Shown here: one piece after another, positions 1 through 11,033 of the stretch
Layout: each line of letters begins with the position of its first letter
Position numbering within the stretch: the first letter of the stretch is position 1
Source of the DNA: Trichoplax sp. H2
Taxonomy: Eukaryota; Placozoa; Uniplacotomia; Trichoplacea
Length of the DNA: 64,000 bases
NCBI GenBank assembly: GCA_003344405.1
Contig: NOWV01000110.1
Span: 186,001-250,000 of the forward strand
Direction of reading: 5' to 3'
Notes under the pieces: model-generated
What the model saw: the letters and a program-made list of their open reading frames with translations, nothing else
What the model was told of the DNA's origin: nothing
Databases searched by the model: none
Translations under genes and position numbers: made by a program

Positions 1-923
1 CAGTGGTCTATCAACATCAAGGCAAGTATGATGATGCTTTATCCATAATGAAAAAATCACTTGCAACTCAAGAAGCTAAACTTGGTGGAAATCATCCAAG
101 TAATGCCACTACCTATCTCAATATGGGCCATGTCTTTTACAAGCAAGGCAAGTATGACGATGCTCTGTTGATGTATCATAAATCGTTGGAGATTGAACAA
201 GCACAACATGGCGAAAATCATTCAAGTGTTGCAACGCCATATCACAATATTGGACAAGTCTATAGTAAGCAAGGCAAGTATGATGATGCTCTCTCCATAT
301 TGAATAAATCATTGCAGATTCAACTATCACAACTTGGTGAGAATCACTTCAGTGTTGCCACACTCTATCACACCATTGGACAAGTCTACTATGAACAAGG
401 CAAATTTAATGATGCCCTATCCATGTATAATAAATCACTGAAGATAGAACAACCCCAACTTGGTGATAACCATCCAAGTATTGCCACATTATATAATAGC
501 ATTGGGCTTGCCTATATTGATCAAGGCAAGAACGATGATGCTCTATCCATGTTGAATAAATCACTAAAGATTGAGCTAGAACAACTTGGTGACAATCATC
601 CAAATATTGCTACAACATATCACAACATGGCAAGTGTCTATGATCATCAAGGCAAGTACGATGATGCTCTATCCCTGTATAACAAATCGCTTACCATCCA
701 ACTAGCTCAATTGGGTGAAAACCATCCAAGTGTCGCCCGTTCATATCATAAAATTGGACTGACTTATGATCATCAAGGCAAGTATGATGATGCTCTAGCC
801 ATGTTAAACAAGGCATTGGCAATCTACATAGCAACACTTGGTGAGAATCATCCTGATACCGCTACTTGCCAAGAAAATCAAGCTGAAGTTAAGCATCATA
901 TCGCATCTTTCACATCAACATAA
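1..923 (+). CDS. TPR-repeat protein (kinesin-light-chain type), 5' truncated
   Basis: The reading frame is open from the left edge to a TAA at 921-923. It encodes seven tandem tetratricopeptide repeats of 42 residues (126 bp) of the form GKYDDALSxxNKSLxIxxxQLG followed by ENHPSVATxYHNIGxVYxxQ. This 42-residue spacing, with the conserved N-H-P turn, is typical of kinesin-light-chain/NPHP3/NB-ARC-associated TPRs, which form protein-binding superhelices. No start codon lies in the visible part (the first codons are GTG GTC TAT), so the gene or last exon begins outside the window, and any N-terminal NB-ARC, CHAT or death-fold domain would lie there. The last repeat degenerates into a short hydrophilic tail. 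The TPR family is certain; the cellular role cannot be read from this fragment. Confidence 0.85.
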   Translation, partial: VVYQHQGKYDDALSIMKKSLATQEAKLGGNHPSNATTYLNMGHVFYKQGKYDDALLMYHKSLEIEQAQHGENHSSVATPYHNIGQVYSKQGKYDDALSILNKSLQIQLSQLGENHFSVATLYHTIGQVYYEQGKFNDALSMYNKSLKIEQPQLGDNHPSIATLYNSIGLAYIDQGKNDDALSMLNKSLKIELEQLGDNHPNIATTYHNMASVYDHQGKYDDALSLYNKSLTIQLAQLGENHPSVARSYHKIGLTYDHQGKYDDALAMLNKALAIYIATLGENHPDTATCQENQAEVKHHIASFTST

Positions 924-1162
924 GATAGCTTCCAACGGCTGCTTAGCACAGACCCAAGTTTTCTTGATCATAAAAACTAGAATTTCCTTTAGTATAATTG
1001 GAGCTCATAATATGCCTCATATGTAGATCACTAGTAAACCTGCGGTTCAAATGGAGGGTCAGAAAAAATTGATCCATTTCATTATCTCCTCTAGAATCTG
1101 TCATGAAGTTAACGATTGCACAAGCAATAGTAACTTATCAGTCAAGTACCTTACTGTACAGT

Positions 1163-1424
1163 TTAACTCCTTTCATAACTACCATCTAATTACTGACTGA
1201 TAGTTTTGATCAGCTTTTGCTGTAGTAGAAAGAATACACTACCGTATAATATAACTCGTTTTATAACTACCATCAAATTACTGACTGATATTTTTGATCA
1301 GCTTTTGCTGTAGTAGGAAGAATACACTACCGTATAATATAGTTCGTTTTATAACTACCATCAAATTACTGACTGATATTTTTGATCAGCTTTTGCTGTA
1401 GTAGAAAGAATACATTACAGCGTA
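1163..1424. repeat. Tandem array, about 88-bp unit, 3 copies
   Basis: Three head-to-tail copies begin near 1171, 1260 and 1348 (spacing 89 and 88 bp). Each carries an 'actaccatcaaattactgac' core followed by a TGATCAGCTTTTGCTGTAGTA segment. The last two copies are almost identical and the first is slightly diverged. It lies in the 2.3-kb intergenic stretch between the TPR gene and the SDR gene. No coding signal is seen. Confidence 0.85.
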
Positions 1425-1559
1425 ATATTGATGACATCTACAGTAGTCCGTAAATAACCTGTGAGATGAATACTTTTATTTCATTACAAATATAGATAGT
1501 TGAATAATTAATCTCGCCATACTTTCCAAATACTCCTTAATAAAATGTATGTCAACACT

Positions 1560-2200
1560 AACTTCCTGTTCCCTAATTGTTTGGGTTTAGACATTTCGAA
1601 TGTAGAAGGAAGAATAAAAATTGAATTTTTGACTAGTCTATTGCGTGCATCTGTTATATCCGTATATCAAGAATAAAATTTCCCTGATCCCCATCTACTT
1701 GGATTTAGACATTTCGAATCCAGAATCTGTATGGAATTAGACATTTTGAATTCATAAGGAAGAGAGTAGTCATTTCATTCTCCATTAATCCATTGAGTGC
1801 ATGTGTTATATCTACGAATAAATAATAGCTTTCCTGTTGCCTACTACATGGAATTAGACATTTTGAATCCATAAGGAAGAGAGTAGTCATTTCATTCTCC
1901 ATTAATCCATTGAGTGCATGTGTTATATCTACGAATAAATAATAGCTTTCCTGTTGCCTACTACATGGAATTAGACATTTTGAATCCATAAGGAAGAGAG
2001 TAGTCATTTCATTCTCCATTAATCCATTGAGTGCATCTGTAATATCTACGTATAGATAATAGCTTTCCTGTTGCTGATTAAGTCTGTTTGGTGAAGATAT
2101 TTTCAATCCGTAAAAAGGAAGAATCATCATTTTTATTTTCGACTACATGTAGTCCATTTAGTGCTTCTGCTATACCTATCGTTATTACCCTGACTACAAG
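1560..2200. repeat. Tandem array, 117-bp unit, about 6 units
   Basis: Three near-perfect 117-bp units start at about 1731, 1848 and 1965, each opening with 'atggaattagacattttgaa'. Diverged units lie on both sides (about 1562-1730 and 2082-2200). Because 117 is a multiple of three, the minus strand stays open for 141 codons and reads as a 39-residue repeat. There is no splice, start or homology support for translation, so I treat that as a by-product of the period. Confidence 0.85.
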
Positions 2201-2284
2201 TATGAATCCATTGGAAATTGGTCATGCTATGCCGTTAATACGTATGTCATCGAAAATTAATGATAATTAGGTGAAAACAATACT

Positions 2285-2995
2285 AATCTCGCTAGCTCAT
2301 TGCATTAAGTAATTAGAATAACTTCAATTCATTTTGCTATAAACATAAGGCACATTAGCACAAGACAATAACATGCAATAGCTATCATTTATTTAACATT
2401 TTTAACTATTTCCTTTCAGTACAGGAAAACTGTATATTATGCTTTCAATAAGTATTGCAGTCATAAACACAAACTCTATCCTTGTTCGTTAAGTAGAAGA
2501 ACCTATTCAATAATTGCCAACTGTTGCGCAGTTAAGGTAACGCAAATCAATTAACCGACGATGACCTCAATAAATGCTTAGTTTTAACGCCAAACACTTT
2601 CAATGCATTATCATCACTGCTGATATACGCATATTGTAGTAATCTCGCTAGCTCATTGCATTAAGTAGTTAGAATAACCTCAATTCATTTTGCTATAAAT
2701 ATAAGCCACATTAGCACAAGACAATAACATGCAATAGCTATCATTTATTTGACATTTTCAACTATTTCCTTTCAGAAAAGGAAAACTGTATATCATGCTT
2801 TCAATAATTATTGCAGTCATAAACACAAACGCCATCCTTGTTCGTTAAGTAGAAGAACCTATTCAATAATTGCCAACTGTTACGCAGTTAAGGTAACGCA
2901 AATCAATTAACCGACGATGACCTCAATAAATGCTTAGTTTTAACGCCAAACACTTTCAATACATTATCATCACTGCTGATATACGCATATTGTAG
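2285..2995. repeat. Direct tandem duplication, 356-bp unit, 2 copies
   Basis: 2285-2640 and 2641-2995 are near-identical direct copies beginning 'aatctcgctagctcattgca' and ending 'atatacgcatattgtag'. They differ by only a handful of substitutions, so the duplication is recent. The unit is AT-rich and has no convincing reading frame. The rest of the spacer up to 3265 shows nothing recognisable. Confidence 0.85.
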
Positions 2996-3265
2996 AGCAA
3001 GCTGGATAGTACTTCAAGAATAAACTATTAAATGATACTGTTTACGGATAGAGTATCTACAGATTATGCAAACGCTATTACGTAATACAAGTATTTGCTA
3101 TCCTACGATCAAGACCTGATTGCATTTAGCTGAAGCAAAACTTCATTACTTCTATCACTGTATAACTATCTATGGATGAGAAATTGCTAGAATAAAAATA
3201 CATGTTTAGACCCTACTTTTAAGCCACCTACTAAGGAGAGAGCTTGAGGCAAAGTTGCCTTTCTT

Positions 3266-4237
3266 TTAATCACGCTTTTTCGACAACCCTGTCAACTCTT
3301 CACTCAGGTGCCACAACCTTTTAGCAACATCATCGTCATAAGCCTGTTTTGCACACGTTTTTTCTCGACAATCGCTGAAATATTTACCACTAACTCTTTC
3401 TAATGATTCATCTACAGCGCAAAAGATGGAGGTTTGTGCTCCTTGCTTGGGTGTTTTAAATCCAAGCCAAATCAAGGGAGTAATTAGAGAATTGAGGAAG
3501 CTAAATTTACGAACACTAAAGTGACGCTGGAGTTCCGTATCGACAGCTCCAGGATGTAAGCTATTGGCAGTGACTGCAGTTCCTTGTAATCGTTTGGCTA
3601 ATTCACGCGTAAACAAGACGTTAGCTAATTTACTTTGAGAATAAGCAGCTACAGAACCATACCCTTTCTCACTATTGATATCATCGAAATTGATCTTTCC
3701 CATCATATGAGCCAACGATGATACATTGATAATCCTACTGGGTGCACAAGTTTTCAATTTATCCAGCAATAAATTGGTCAATAAAAAGTGGCCAAAATGA
3801 TTGGTTCCTATCTGCATTTCAAATCCATCTTGTGTTTTGGAGTAAGGACACATCATAATACCAGCGTTATTTAATAAAATATCCACTCGATCTTCTTTCT
3901 CATTGACATAGTCGGCAAAGTCTCGTACCGACTGCAAAGATGCTAAATCGAGTGGGCAAAAGATAACCTCACTATTGCCACTTTGCTGTATAATATCTTC
4001 CACTGCTTCTTTACCTTTGCTTTCACTACGACATGCTAAAATAACGCGAGCACCACGTTGAGCTAAATCGATGGCAGTCGCTTTGCCAATTCCAGTATTG
4101 CCTCCAGTAATGATGACGGTCTTATGATGGAGTTTAGCTTTACTATGGCATGAACCTCCTTGATTATAAGAACGTAAAATCAACAGAGCGATACCAGCGA
4201 CGCCGACAACAGCAGCAATTTCAGGTGTAGAAACCAT
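3266..4237 (-). CDS. Short-chain dehydrogenase/reductase, retinol dehydrogenase 11-14-like
   Basis: Single-exon gene of 323 aa. The N-terminus is a hydrophobic anchor (about residues 5-22). A Rossmann SDR domain follows, with the cofactor loop TGGNTGIG at 44-51, an ACR motif at 68-70 (arginine after the second beta strand, favouring NADP(H)), NNAG at 123-126, the catalytic Ser in NVSSLAH (171-177) and the catalytic YSQSK (Tyr199, Lys203). These features and the length (about 320-330 aa) match the RDH11/12/13/14 group, membrane-bound enzymes that interconvert retinol or other lipid aldehydes and alcohols. The true substrate in a basal animal is unknown. ATG at 4235-4237 is chosen because it places the membrane anchor first. 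The gene is head-to-head with the PLD3-like gene. Absence of introns is unusual beside its intron-rich neighbours and could reflect a retrocopy origin. Confidence 0.92.
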   Translation of the reverse strand: MVSTPEIAAVVGVAGIALLILRSYNQGGSCHSKAKLHHKTVIITGGNTGIGKATAIDLAQRGARVILACRSESKGKEAVEDIIQQSGNSEVIFCPLDLASLQSVRDFADYVNEKEDRVDILLNNAGIMMCPYSKTQDGFEMQIGTNHFGHFLLTNLLLDKLKTCAPSRIINVSSLAHMMGKINFDDINSEKGYGSVAAYSQSKLANVLFTRELAKRLQGTAVTANSLHPGAVDTELQRHFSVRKFSFLNSLITPLIWLGFKTPKQGAQTSIFCAVDESLERVSGKYFSDCREKTCAKQAYDDDVAKRLWHLSEELTGLSKKRD

Positions 4238-5096
4238 GGTAGATCATCCAATAGCACACTTATCAACTACGATATTATAGCCCAACACTAGACCAACAAG
4301 ATGAAGAATAACCAGGAAAAAGTGCAACGTTGTGGAGGTTTTACTTCCTCTTCTACGTTGATGATCGATGCATATAATTTGCTTAATGGCGGCGAGAAAG
4401 CTTAAGCAGTACCGGCCGGTATATAACCTTACTGTCAATCGCCGGACATCTCCATCATTTGCTTCCTCCCTGCCGTCCGTCTCTTTCGCTGAGTCATCAA
4501 GAGTTGTACAGTACAATACTGTAGACCGAGTACTGTACGGTAGCATCAAGGACGACTGGAATAGCGGACTTCAACGGCCGAGATTGGAGCGAGAAAGAGG
4601 AAAATAGTACCTAGACCTAACCAAGAACTTGCAAGAGGAATCAATTTTCCTCTTAAATAAATCGCTGGCCTAACCATAACCGAACAAAGTAGCAATTTCC
4701 TTTAGCATGTCCTGGCCTAACCGAAATTCCTGGATTGAGGTCAGATTGTACTGTAATTCTCTGTACCGTAGGCTCTACGAACGGTACTGTAGCCATCGGA
4801 TGAACGGACGAGGGACATACGGACGGCAGCCTACTTGGGCAAATCAGGTCTTGTTGGGCCAGACTTTCATGTCTACTTCTTCATTCCATGGCTGACAATT
4901 CATGATTGGTTTCTTGCCTTAAGCTACTTTCCTTCATCGTAGAACAATCATGCATAAGGATGATAAGGTAGGCAGGTTGCCTGTTGTATTGCTGTTGATT
5001 GTAGAGATGGGCATATAAAATGAGGTGTTTGAAGGATGCATTGATGGATCCATCAATCAATCATGGCCTAACATGCAATGCATTTTGATTGCATAG
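4238..5096. other. Divergent intergenic region (SDR / PLD3) with GTAC-palindrome cluster
   Basis: This 0.86-kb stretch separates two divergent genes and presumably carries both promoters. Words such as TGTACAGTACA, AATACTGTAG, GAGTACTGTACGG (4503-4545) and GTACTGTAATT...GGTACTGTAG (4749-4791) cluster here. 'cctggcctaaccg'-type words recur at about 4667, 4711 and 5065. Short open frames on both strands have no homology or codon support. An upstream exon supplying the PLD3 start codon may be hidden here. Confidence 0.45.
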
Positions 5097-8000
5097 ATTC
5101 GCTACTATCCTATCCATACTGTCACTGGTGTGAATAGTAAAGAAACTCTGGCGACATCCAATAATCTTCGTGTTTGCATTAAAGTTATCCTGGTTATTTC
5201 TGCCATTGCCATGGCTCTAATCTTATGTTACCATCGCCCATATGATATTCCCACCCAACATCCGCCCAAGCAATCGCAACGAGATGATGACCAAAACAAC
5301 ATCAATCTCTCTCAAGATCATTGTCAGTAAGTACTAATATTGATCATCATGTCCTTGTTGCTGTATTAAGAGCGTTAATGGGATGCCTAAATGACGCACG
5401 GATGTTCTAGTAAAGTACATGTTGAATGATTATAATGGACTCAAAAACTAAAGTACCTGCAGATATGATCTAATAAAATAACGATAAAGACTAGACTAGA
5501 CTAGTCAGTCGCTGGAGTGCCCACCATTAGATTTATTTAATCTGGCTAGAAAAGAGTTATATCAACATTTGTCTCCCTTAGCGCTACGAGCGATAATTAT
5601 TAACTGAAGGTCTCAATCGTCACTTACCATGTACTTGTTCATATTCTAGTCTACTCGCATTCTACTGTATGTTGAATAATAACAATAATAATATTCGACT
5701 CAAGGAGTAAAATTTCTGCAGACTGTTCAAATAAGATAAGATAAGGATAAGACTAATTCCATCACTAGAGTGCTGACGATTTAATGTAACCTCACTAAAG
5801 AAAGAGTAAGACGTATTAGCAGCCATCTTCCTTGATTGCTACAAGCTTTAACTGAATGCCTACGTGCCCAATGATTAATTGTTCGTTAATGTTCTAGTAA
5901 ATATCGTTCCTGTTGAATAATAATTACAATATCATCGACTCATAAACTAAATAATAATACCTGCAGATTGATTGAATTGGATAACATAAGGACAAAACGA
6001 GTCAATTGCTAGAGTACCAACGATTTAATTTAGTCTTTTAAAATAATAGTACTATCAACGCTCGTCTCCTTTGGCAATGTTTAATACCTACATGCTCAAT
6101 GACCATTTGCTTGCAAATGTTATAGTGACTACTTCTTGAATGATTATAGTCGACCCAGAAACTAAAGTACATACTGTACAGTGCAGAATGATCAATGAAG
6201 ACAAAGGCTAGAGTGTTGACGATTACATGTAGTCTCACTAGATAATAGCAACACTCATCTGCCGATGATTTGATTTAGTCGCCCTGAAAAGTAACAATGT
6301 TAACACCCATCTCTCTTGACTACTACGAACGTTAACTAAAAGCTTATGCTCAATGATCCTTTACGCATTAGTATTCTAGTACAGTACGTACAGCGTATCT
6401 TAAATGATAATATAATCGACTCCAAAACTAAATAATTATACCTGTAAATGAGTGATCAAATAAAATGAGAACGAGAGTACCGACGATTTGATGCATAACA
6501 TAATCTCGCTAGAAAATAGGAATAGGAACACTTATCTCGCGTGGTTGTTACGACCGTTTAGCGAATGCCTCAATGCTTATGGGATCATTGGCTTTCAAAA
6601 CTAAAATACCTGCAGAATGGTTAAAGAAGATACGGATAGAGTGCCAACGATTCGATTTAGTCTTGCTAAAAAAATACTAATACAGTATCAACACTCATCT
6701 ACCTTGGCTGATATTCCAATTTAAAGCACTTTCGCGCATTCATCGACCATTTGTACATCCTATCTAATTATAATTATTTTACTTATCCATTCTCTCTTTC
6801 TTTCAAGAGCTGAACTGGTGGAAAGTGTACCTCAAAATTTAACTTACCCGGCCAAAGCAATTCATTTAAACAGCACTTATCAAGNNNNNNNNNNNNNNNN
6901 NNNNTTACATGTAGTCTCACTAGATAATAGCAACACTCGTCTGCCGATGATTTGATTTAGTCGCCCTGAAAAGTAACAATGTTAACACCCATCTCTCTTG
7001 ACTGCTACGAACGTTAACTAAAAGCTTATGCTCAATGATCATTTATGCATTAGTATTCTAGTACAGTACGTACAGCGTATCTTAAATGATAATATAATCG
7101 ACTCCAAAACTAAATAATTATACCTGTAAATGAGTGATCAAATAAAATGAGAACGAGAGTACCGACGATTTGATGCATAACATAATCTCGCTAGAAAATA
7201 GGAATAGGAACACTTATCTCGCATGGTTGCTAAAAAAATACTAATACAGTATCAACACTCATCTACCTTGGCTGATATTCCAATTTAAAGCACTTACGCG
7301 CATTCATCGACCATTTGTACATCCTATCTAATTATAATTATTTTACTTATCCATTCTCTGTTGCTTTCAAGAGCTGAACTGGTGGAAAGTGTACCTCAAA
7401 ATTTAACTTACCCGGCCAAAGCAATTCATTTAAACAGCACTTATCAAGCTTGGATGAAACTCATCAAGTCTGCTCAGCACACCATCGATATTGCCTCCTT
7501 TTACTGGACGCTGCAAGGTTCTGACACCAGCTTTCATGATAATTCAGCAAATGAGGTAAATTTACAATACTTAATATTTAAAATTTCAATCGCAAATAAA
7601 AAACAACTTTTGTATCACATATTACGAATCTGTTACTCAATATGGACTTCCTTTATTTAATCACTTTGTATGCTTCTTTAAATGGACAACAATCATAGGA
7701 ATGCTATATTCACTTACATTCGTATAACCTGCATACTAGCATAAATCGACGTACGTTATACCGTATACCGTACTTGAGATAAAAAATGAAAGTTTTCTAT
7801 CCAAGCAATTCTTCTCAGACTATCCTACCTAACAATGAATTAATTAATTAATTATTGAATCGATGAATTCGACTTTGACTGTTAATCGATTCTATTTTCT
7901 TAATTTTACAATGTTAAATATAAAAAGGGCCAATCAATATTTCATCAATTACTAAATGCTGGTACAAAGAGAAATATATCTATACGCATTGTCCAGAATG

Positions 8001-10409
8001 AGCCAAGCAAAAGAATGAAGGATGTCGATACCCAGGAATTAATGAATAAGCATGCAGCTCAAGTACGAAGTATAAATTTTACGCGATTATTACGTGCCGG
8101 AATATTGCATACCAAATTCATGTTAGTTGATAATCGCCATTTCTTAGTTGGAAGTGCCAATTTTGATTGGAGAGCCCTAACTCAAGTAAGTAGTAGAAGC
8201 GCCTCTGACCATTTATCATAGACTACACTAGATTTGTTTAAGATCATATAAAAGAATAAATAAAGAAAAAGAGGGATATCAACTAAAAAACAACACTAAA
8301 GGATAACTTGTATATACAAACTGTTATGTCTTAATCTATTTAGCACTTTATCACTGTTCATATAGAATATCCTTTAAGATTGATGAGTCTACAAGTAGCA
8401 GAATAGTATGAGATTAAAAGTACGTGTATAATTTTTGTTCTTTATTTTAAAGTAACTCATATCATGATTTTATTATTATCATTTCATTTAATCTGTGCAA
8501 TGGTCGTAGATACATGAGGTGGGTATTATGATGTCTAATTGCAAAACCCTGGCTACGGATCTGCAAAAAATTTTCCAGATTTATTGGAAATTAAGCGAGC
8601 CTAATTCGGTTATTCCATCTTCTTGGAGTCCCAATTATGATACTAAAATCAATGTTAATCATCCTCTGAATGTCCGCTTGAACAAAGACAATTATCAAGT
8701 CTACTTATCGGTAGGGAATTGTACAATGGAGTCATATTCTACATTTCTATGTTCATCAAATAGATTTATGGCATTTGTAACATTGTATCTTGAATAGAAT
8801 TATTCAATACTTGCATGCTATTCATGCAGATTTAGATTATATCTATTAAGTTACATAACGTAGTTAAATAATTCAAAACTTTCATTCTTTACACTTTGTC
8901 TTAACACGGTAGTCATCTCCACCTCAATTTTGCCCTCATGGAAGAACTACCGATATTGACTCAATTCTAGCAACTATAAAGTCTGCTAAGAAGAGCGTTT
9001 CTATTGCTGTTATGGACTATTCACCGACAACATTGTATGCACATCCAAACAAGTATGTTGTCACTAATTATTATTGTTAAACTATATACCTTTAAAATGA
9101 TGATGTATACGCTATTACTTAGTCTAAAGTTCTTAGCCAGTTTCTGCTTATGAACCGTGATATCTCAGTTAGCGAAACGATAGGGTGTCAAGCTGGTAGC
9201 TCTTTTTAACTTAGATATTTAAATGATATGTAATATCTTAGATTTTATTCTCATTAAATGATTTCTCAGCAATTGCTTACTTCAAAGGCCGCAACTAATC
9301 TGCAAATTGATTCTAATACTGATAACAACCATTTTATATCTGCACATGTGCCTAATTAGCAATAACTTAAGATTTTATTTCCTTAGAATGATGTTTACGC
9401 TATCGTTCAGTTCAGATACGTTACTAGTTTCATGTTAATACTAATCTTCATTAACAACGTCTCTACATGAGCAAGGTACTGGCCAGTAATTGATGACGCT
9501 CTCCGAGATGCCATGTTTAACAGAGGTGTCAACGTCAAAGTAATGGGTAGCTACTGGAATCACACCAGATCAAATATGATACGATTTCTTAAGTCGCTGG
9601 CTAGCATAGACGGTACTTCCAAAGGATCAATGCAAGTTGTAAGTTGACTGACTATACTTATTGACATATTTCACCGTATTTCTGGTGCCATTTTCTGTTA
9701 TGGCTATAATGAATGTACAGTACAAATACTCTCAAAGGCACAATTATCAAATACTTTAAATTTTTTACACAAGAAACTGCGCATGCTGCAGTTTAATATT
9801 TATTCGAGTGATGTGATACATTTTTGATTGTTTCAAATTGTAAAATTTCCATGCTGTATACCAAGTGTAATTGGTATTTGTTATATCCATATAAAAATTT
9901 AATTCTCATGCTGGGAATGAAAGTATTTACTTGTAATTTGTGCAATACATATTATTTTTCTTGGATCTACCTAGCATTTTATTGACTTCAATTATATAAC
10001 TATCGGTAATAGAAATTATATAGAGTTCCTGTCTACACTGAAGATCAAAGAAAAATACCTTTCGCTCGTGTTAATCATAACAAGTACATGGTGACTGATT
10101 CAGTTGCTTACATAGGTAACCTAATTTGGATCACTTGATTAATAATATATGTATTGCAGTACCCGCATTGACTAATGTTCGATGTATATTATATACTGAT
10201 TAGCAACATATTGGTGTGTTAATATTTTAGGTACGTCAAATTGGTCGGGTGATTATTTTATTAATACCGGCGGCGTAGGCGTGATAATTAAACCACAGTC
10301 GGACCATTCCAAGAAATCGATACGTGATCAACTGCAAGATGTCTTTGATCGTGATTGGTCATCAGAACATGCTGTTGATATCTTTAAATTTAAATCTGAT
10401 TTCGTTTGA
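5097..10409 (+). CDS. PLD3: Phospholipase D family member 3/4-like (two HKD motifs), type II membrane protein
   Basis: Spliced model: 5097-5326, 7372-7555, 7928-8185, 8510-8710, 8913-9052, 9476-9638, 10013-10115, 10231-10409. All junctions are GT-AG, the phases agree, and the total is 486 codons (human PLD3 is about 490 aa). Exon 1 encodes a signal anchor ([20 protein letters not shown]), then the luminal part. Landmarks are LVESVP and IASFYWTL in exon 2, the first HKD box HTKFMLVD in exon 3, PSSW in exon 4, CPHGRT in exon 5, the second HKD box NHNKYMVTD in exon 7 and [10 protein letters not shown] across exons 7-8. PLD3/PLD4 are endolysosomal 5' exonucleases and phospholipid-transferring enzymes. 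No in-frame ATG precedes the anchor: the frame is closed by TAG at 5094-5096, which also fits an AG acceptor, so the start codon should lie in an unseen upstream exon. Intron 1 holds a 20-N gap and a second, partial copy of exon 2 (6812-6884). Confidence 0.93.
5490..6720. repeat. Degenerate tandem array in PLD3 intron 1, units about 160-260 bp
   Basis: A diverged core of the form 'ctagagtgctgacgattta' followed by a 'tctcactagaaaatag'-like word recurs at about 5507, 5761, 6005, 6206, 6468 and 6630. Between the cores lie similar blocks ('ttgaatgattataatcgact', 'aactaaataatacctgcag'). The units are clearly related but differ in length by indels. The array fills most of the 2-kb first intron and shows no coding content. 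Confidence 0.7.
6223..7448. repeat. Direct duplication around a 20-N gap, including PLD3 exon 2 start
   Basis: 6223-6884 and 6905-7448 are near-identical direct copies separated by exactly 20 N. Both begin at 'ttacatgtagtctcactag' and end inside PLD3 exon 2. The left copy has about 118 bp (about 6555-6672) that the right copy lacks. Only the right copy continues into a complete exon. Confidence 0.85.
6885..6904. other. Assembly gap (20 N)
   Basis: Exactly 20 N, the same size as the three other gaps in the window, so this is a placeholder and not a measured distance. Confidence 0.99.
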
Positions 10410-11033
10410 GAGTACAGGTTAAATACCTTTTATAGCTGTTATACGTAGAATAATAGTACATAATCAATCATTAACATTGCAAGAATGAAACATTATCAAC
10501 GTTCAGTCTTCAATGCCCTCATCAATCCAAAATTTATTTTTTAATTGTACCATCTTTATCGATTATAACGTACCACATTATCATCATATACATATATATA
10601 TATATGTTTAAATCGGAAAGTAGCTACTATTTACAAAATCATCTTTTTTAGATATATCCTTTATAATTCCTGATATAATTATCATGATAGTACAAGAGAC
10701 CGTCATGACGTAAAGTAATTGCCATGATCAGCAGTTCTATTTACAAAGTTTGACTAATTTTTATCCATTAACAAACTTTGATTTGTTGCTTCTTTGTCAC
10801 CATACAAACTATCTTATCAGTAACGTTATTTTCATTGTTAAACGGCCTAAAAAGTTGTTGTAAGTCACCGTTTATGGAATCAAATAAAGAATAGAAAATG
10901 AAATAAATCGTAAATTGTTGGTGAACGGACGCAGCCGAATGTATGTCGTATTTATTCTCAATATGTTGTCATAAAAATTTTCTACTTTATTTTCTATTGC
11001 ACTGAAGCCGTCGAATATCATACTTTCAACTTG
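10410..11033. other. Tail-to-tail intergenic region (PLD3 / TRIP11)
   Basis: 3' UTR space between two convergent genes. It contains a short (AT)n run near 10590-10605 and an AATAAA on the plus strand near 10882 that could serve PLD3. Nothing else is recognisable. Confidence 0.5.
10986..10991 (-). terminator. Poly(A) signal candidate for TRIP11
   Basis: AATAAA on the minus strand, 43-48 nt downstream of the TRIP11 stop codon, a normal distance for a polyadenylation hexamer. Confidence 0.5.

Noticed and set aside
1705-2130. 141-codon minus-strand repeat protein
   Set aside because: It is created by the 117-bp tandem unit being a multiple of three, with no independent coding evidence.
1163-2995. 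Possible CRISPR array
   Set aside because: Repeats are long contiguous tandem units without unique spacers, in a eukaryotic context.
4244-4549. 101-codon minus-strand open frame just upstream of the SDR gene, ending in a hydrophobic stretch
   Set aside because: It ends 6 nt before the SDR start codon, has no recognisable motif, overlaps GTAC-rich repeats and probably lies in the 5' leader or promoter.
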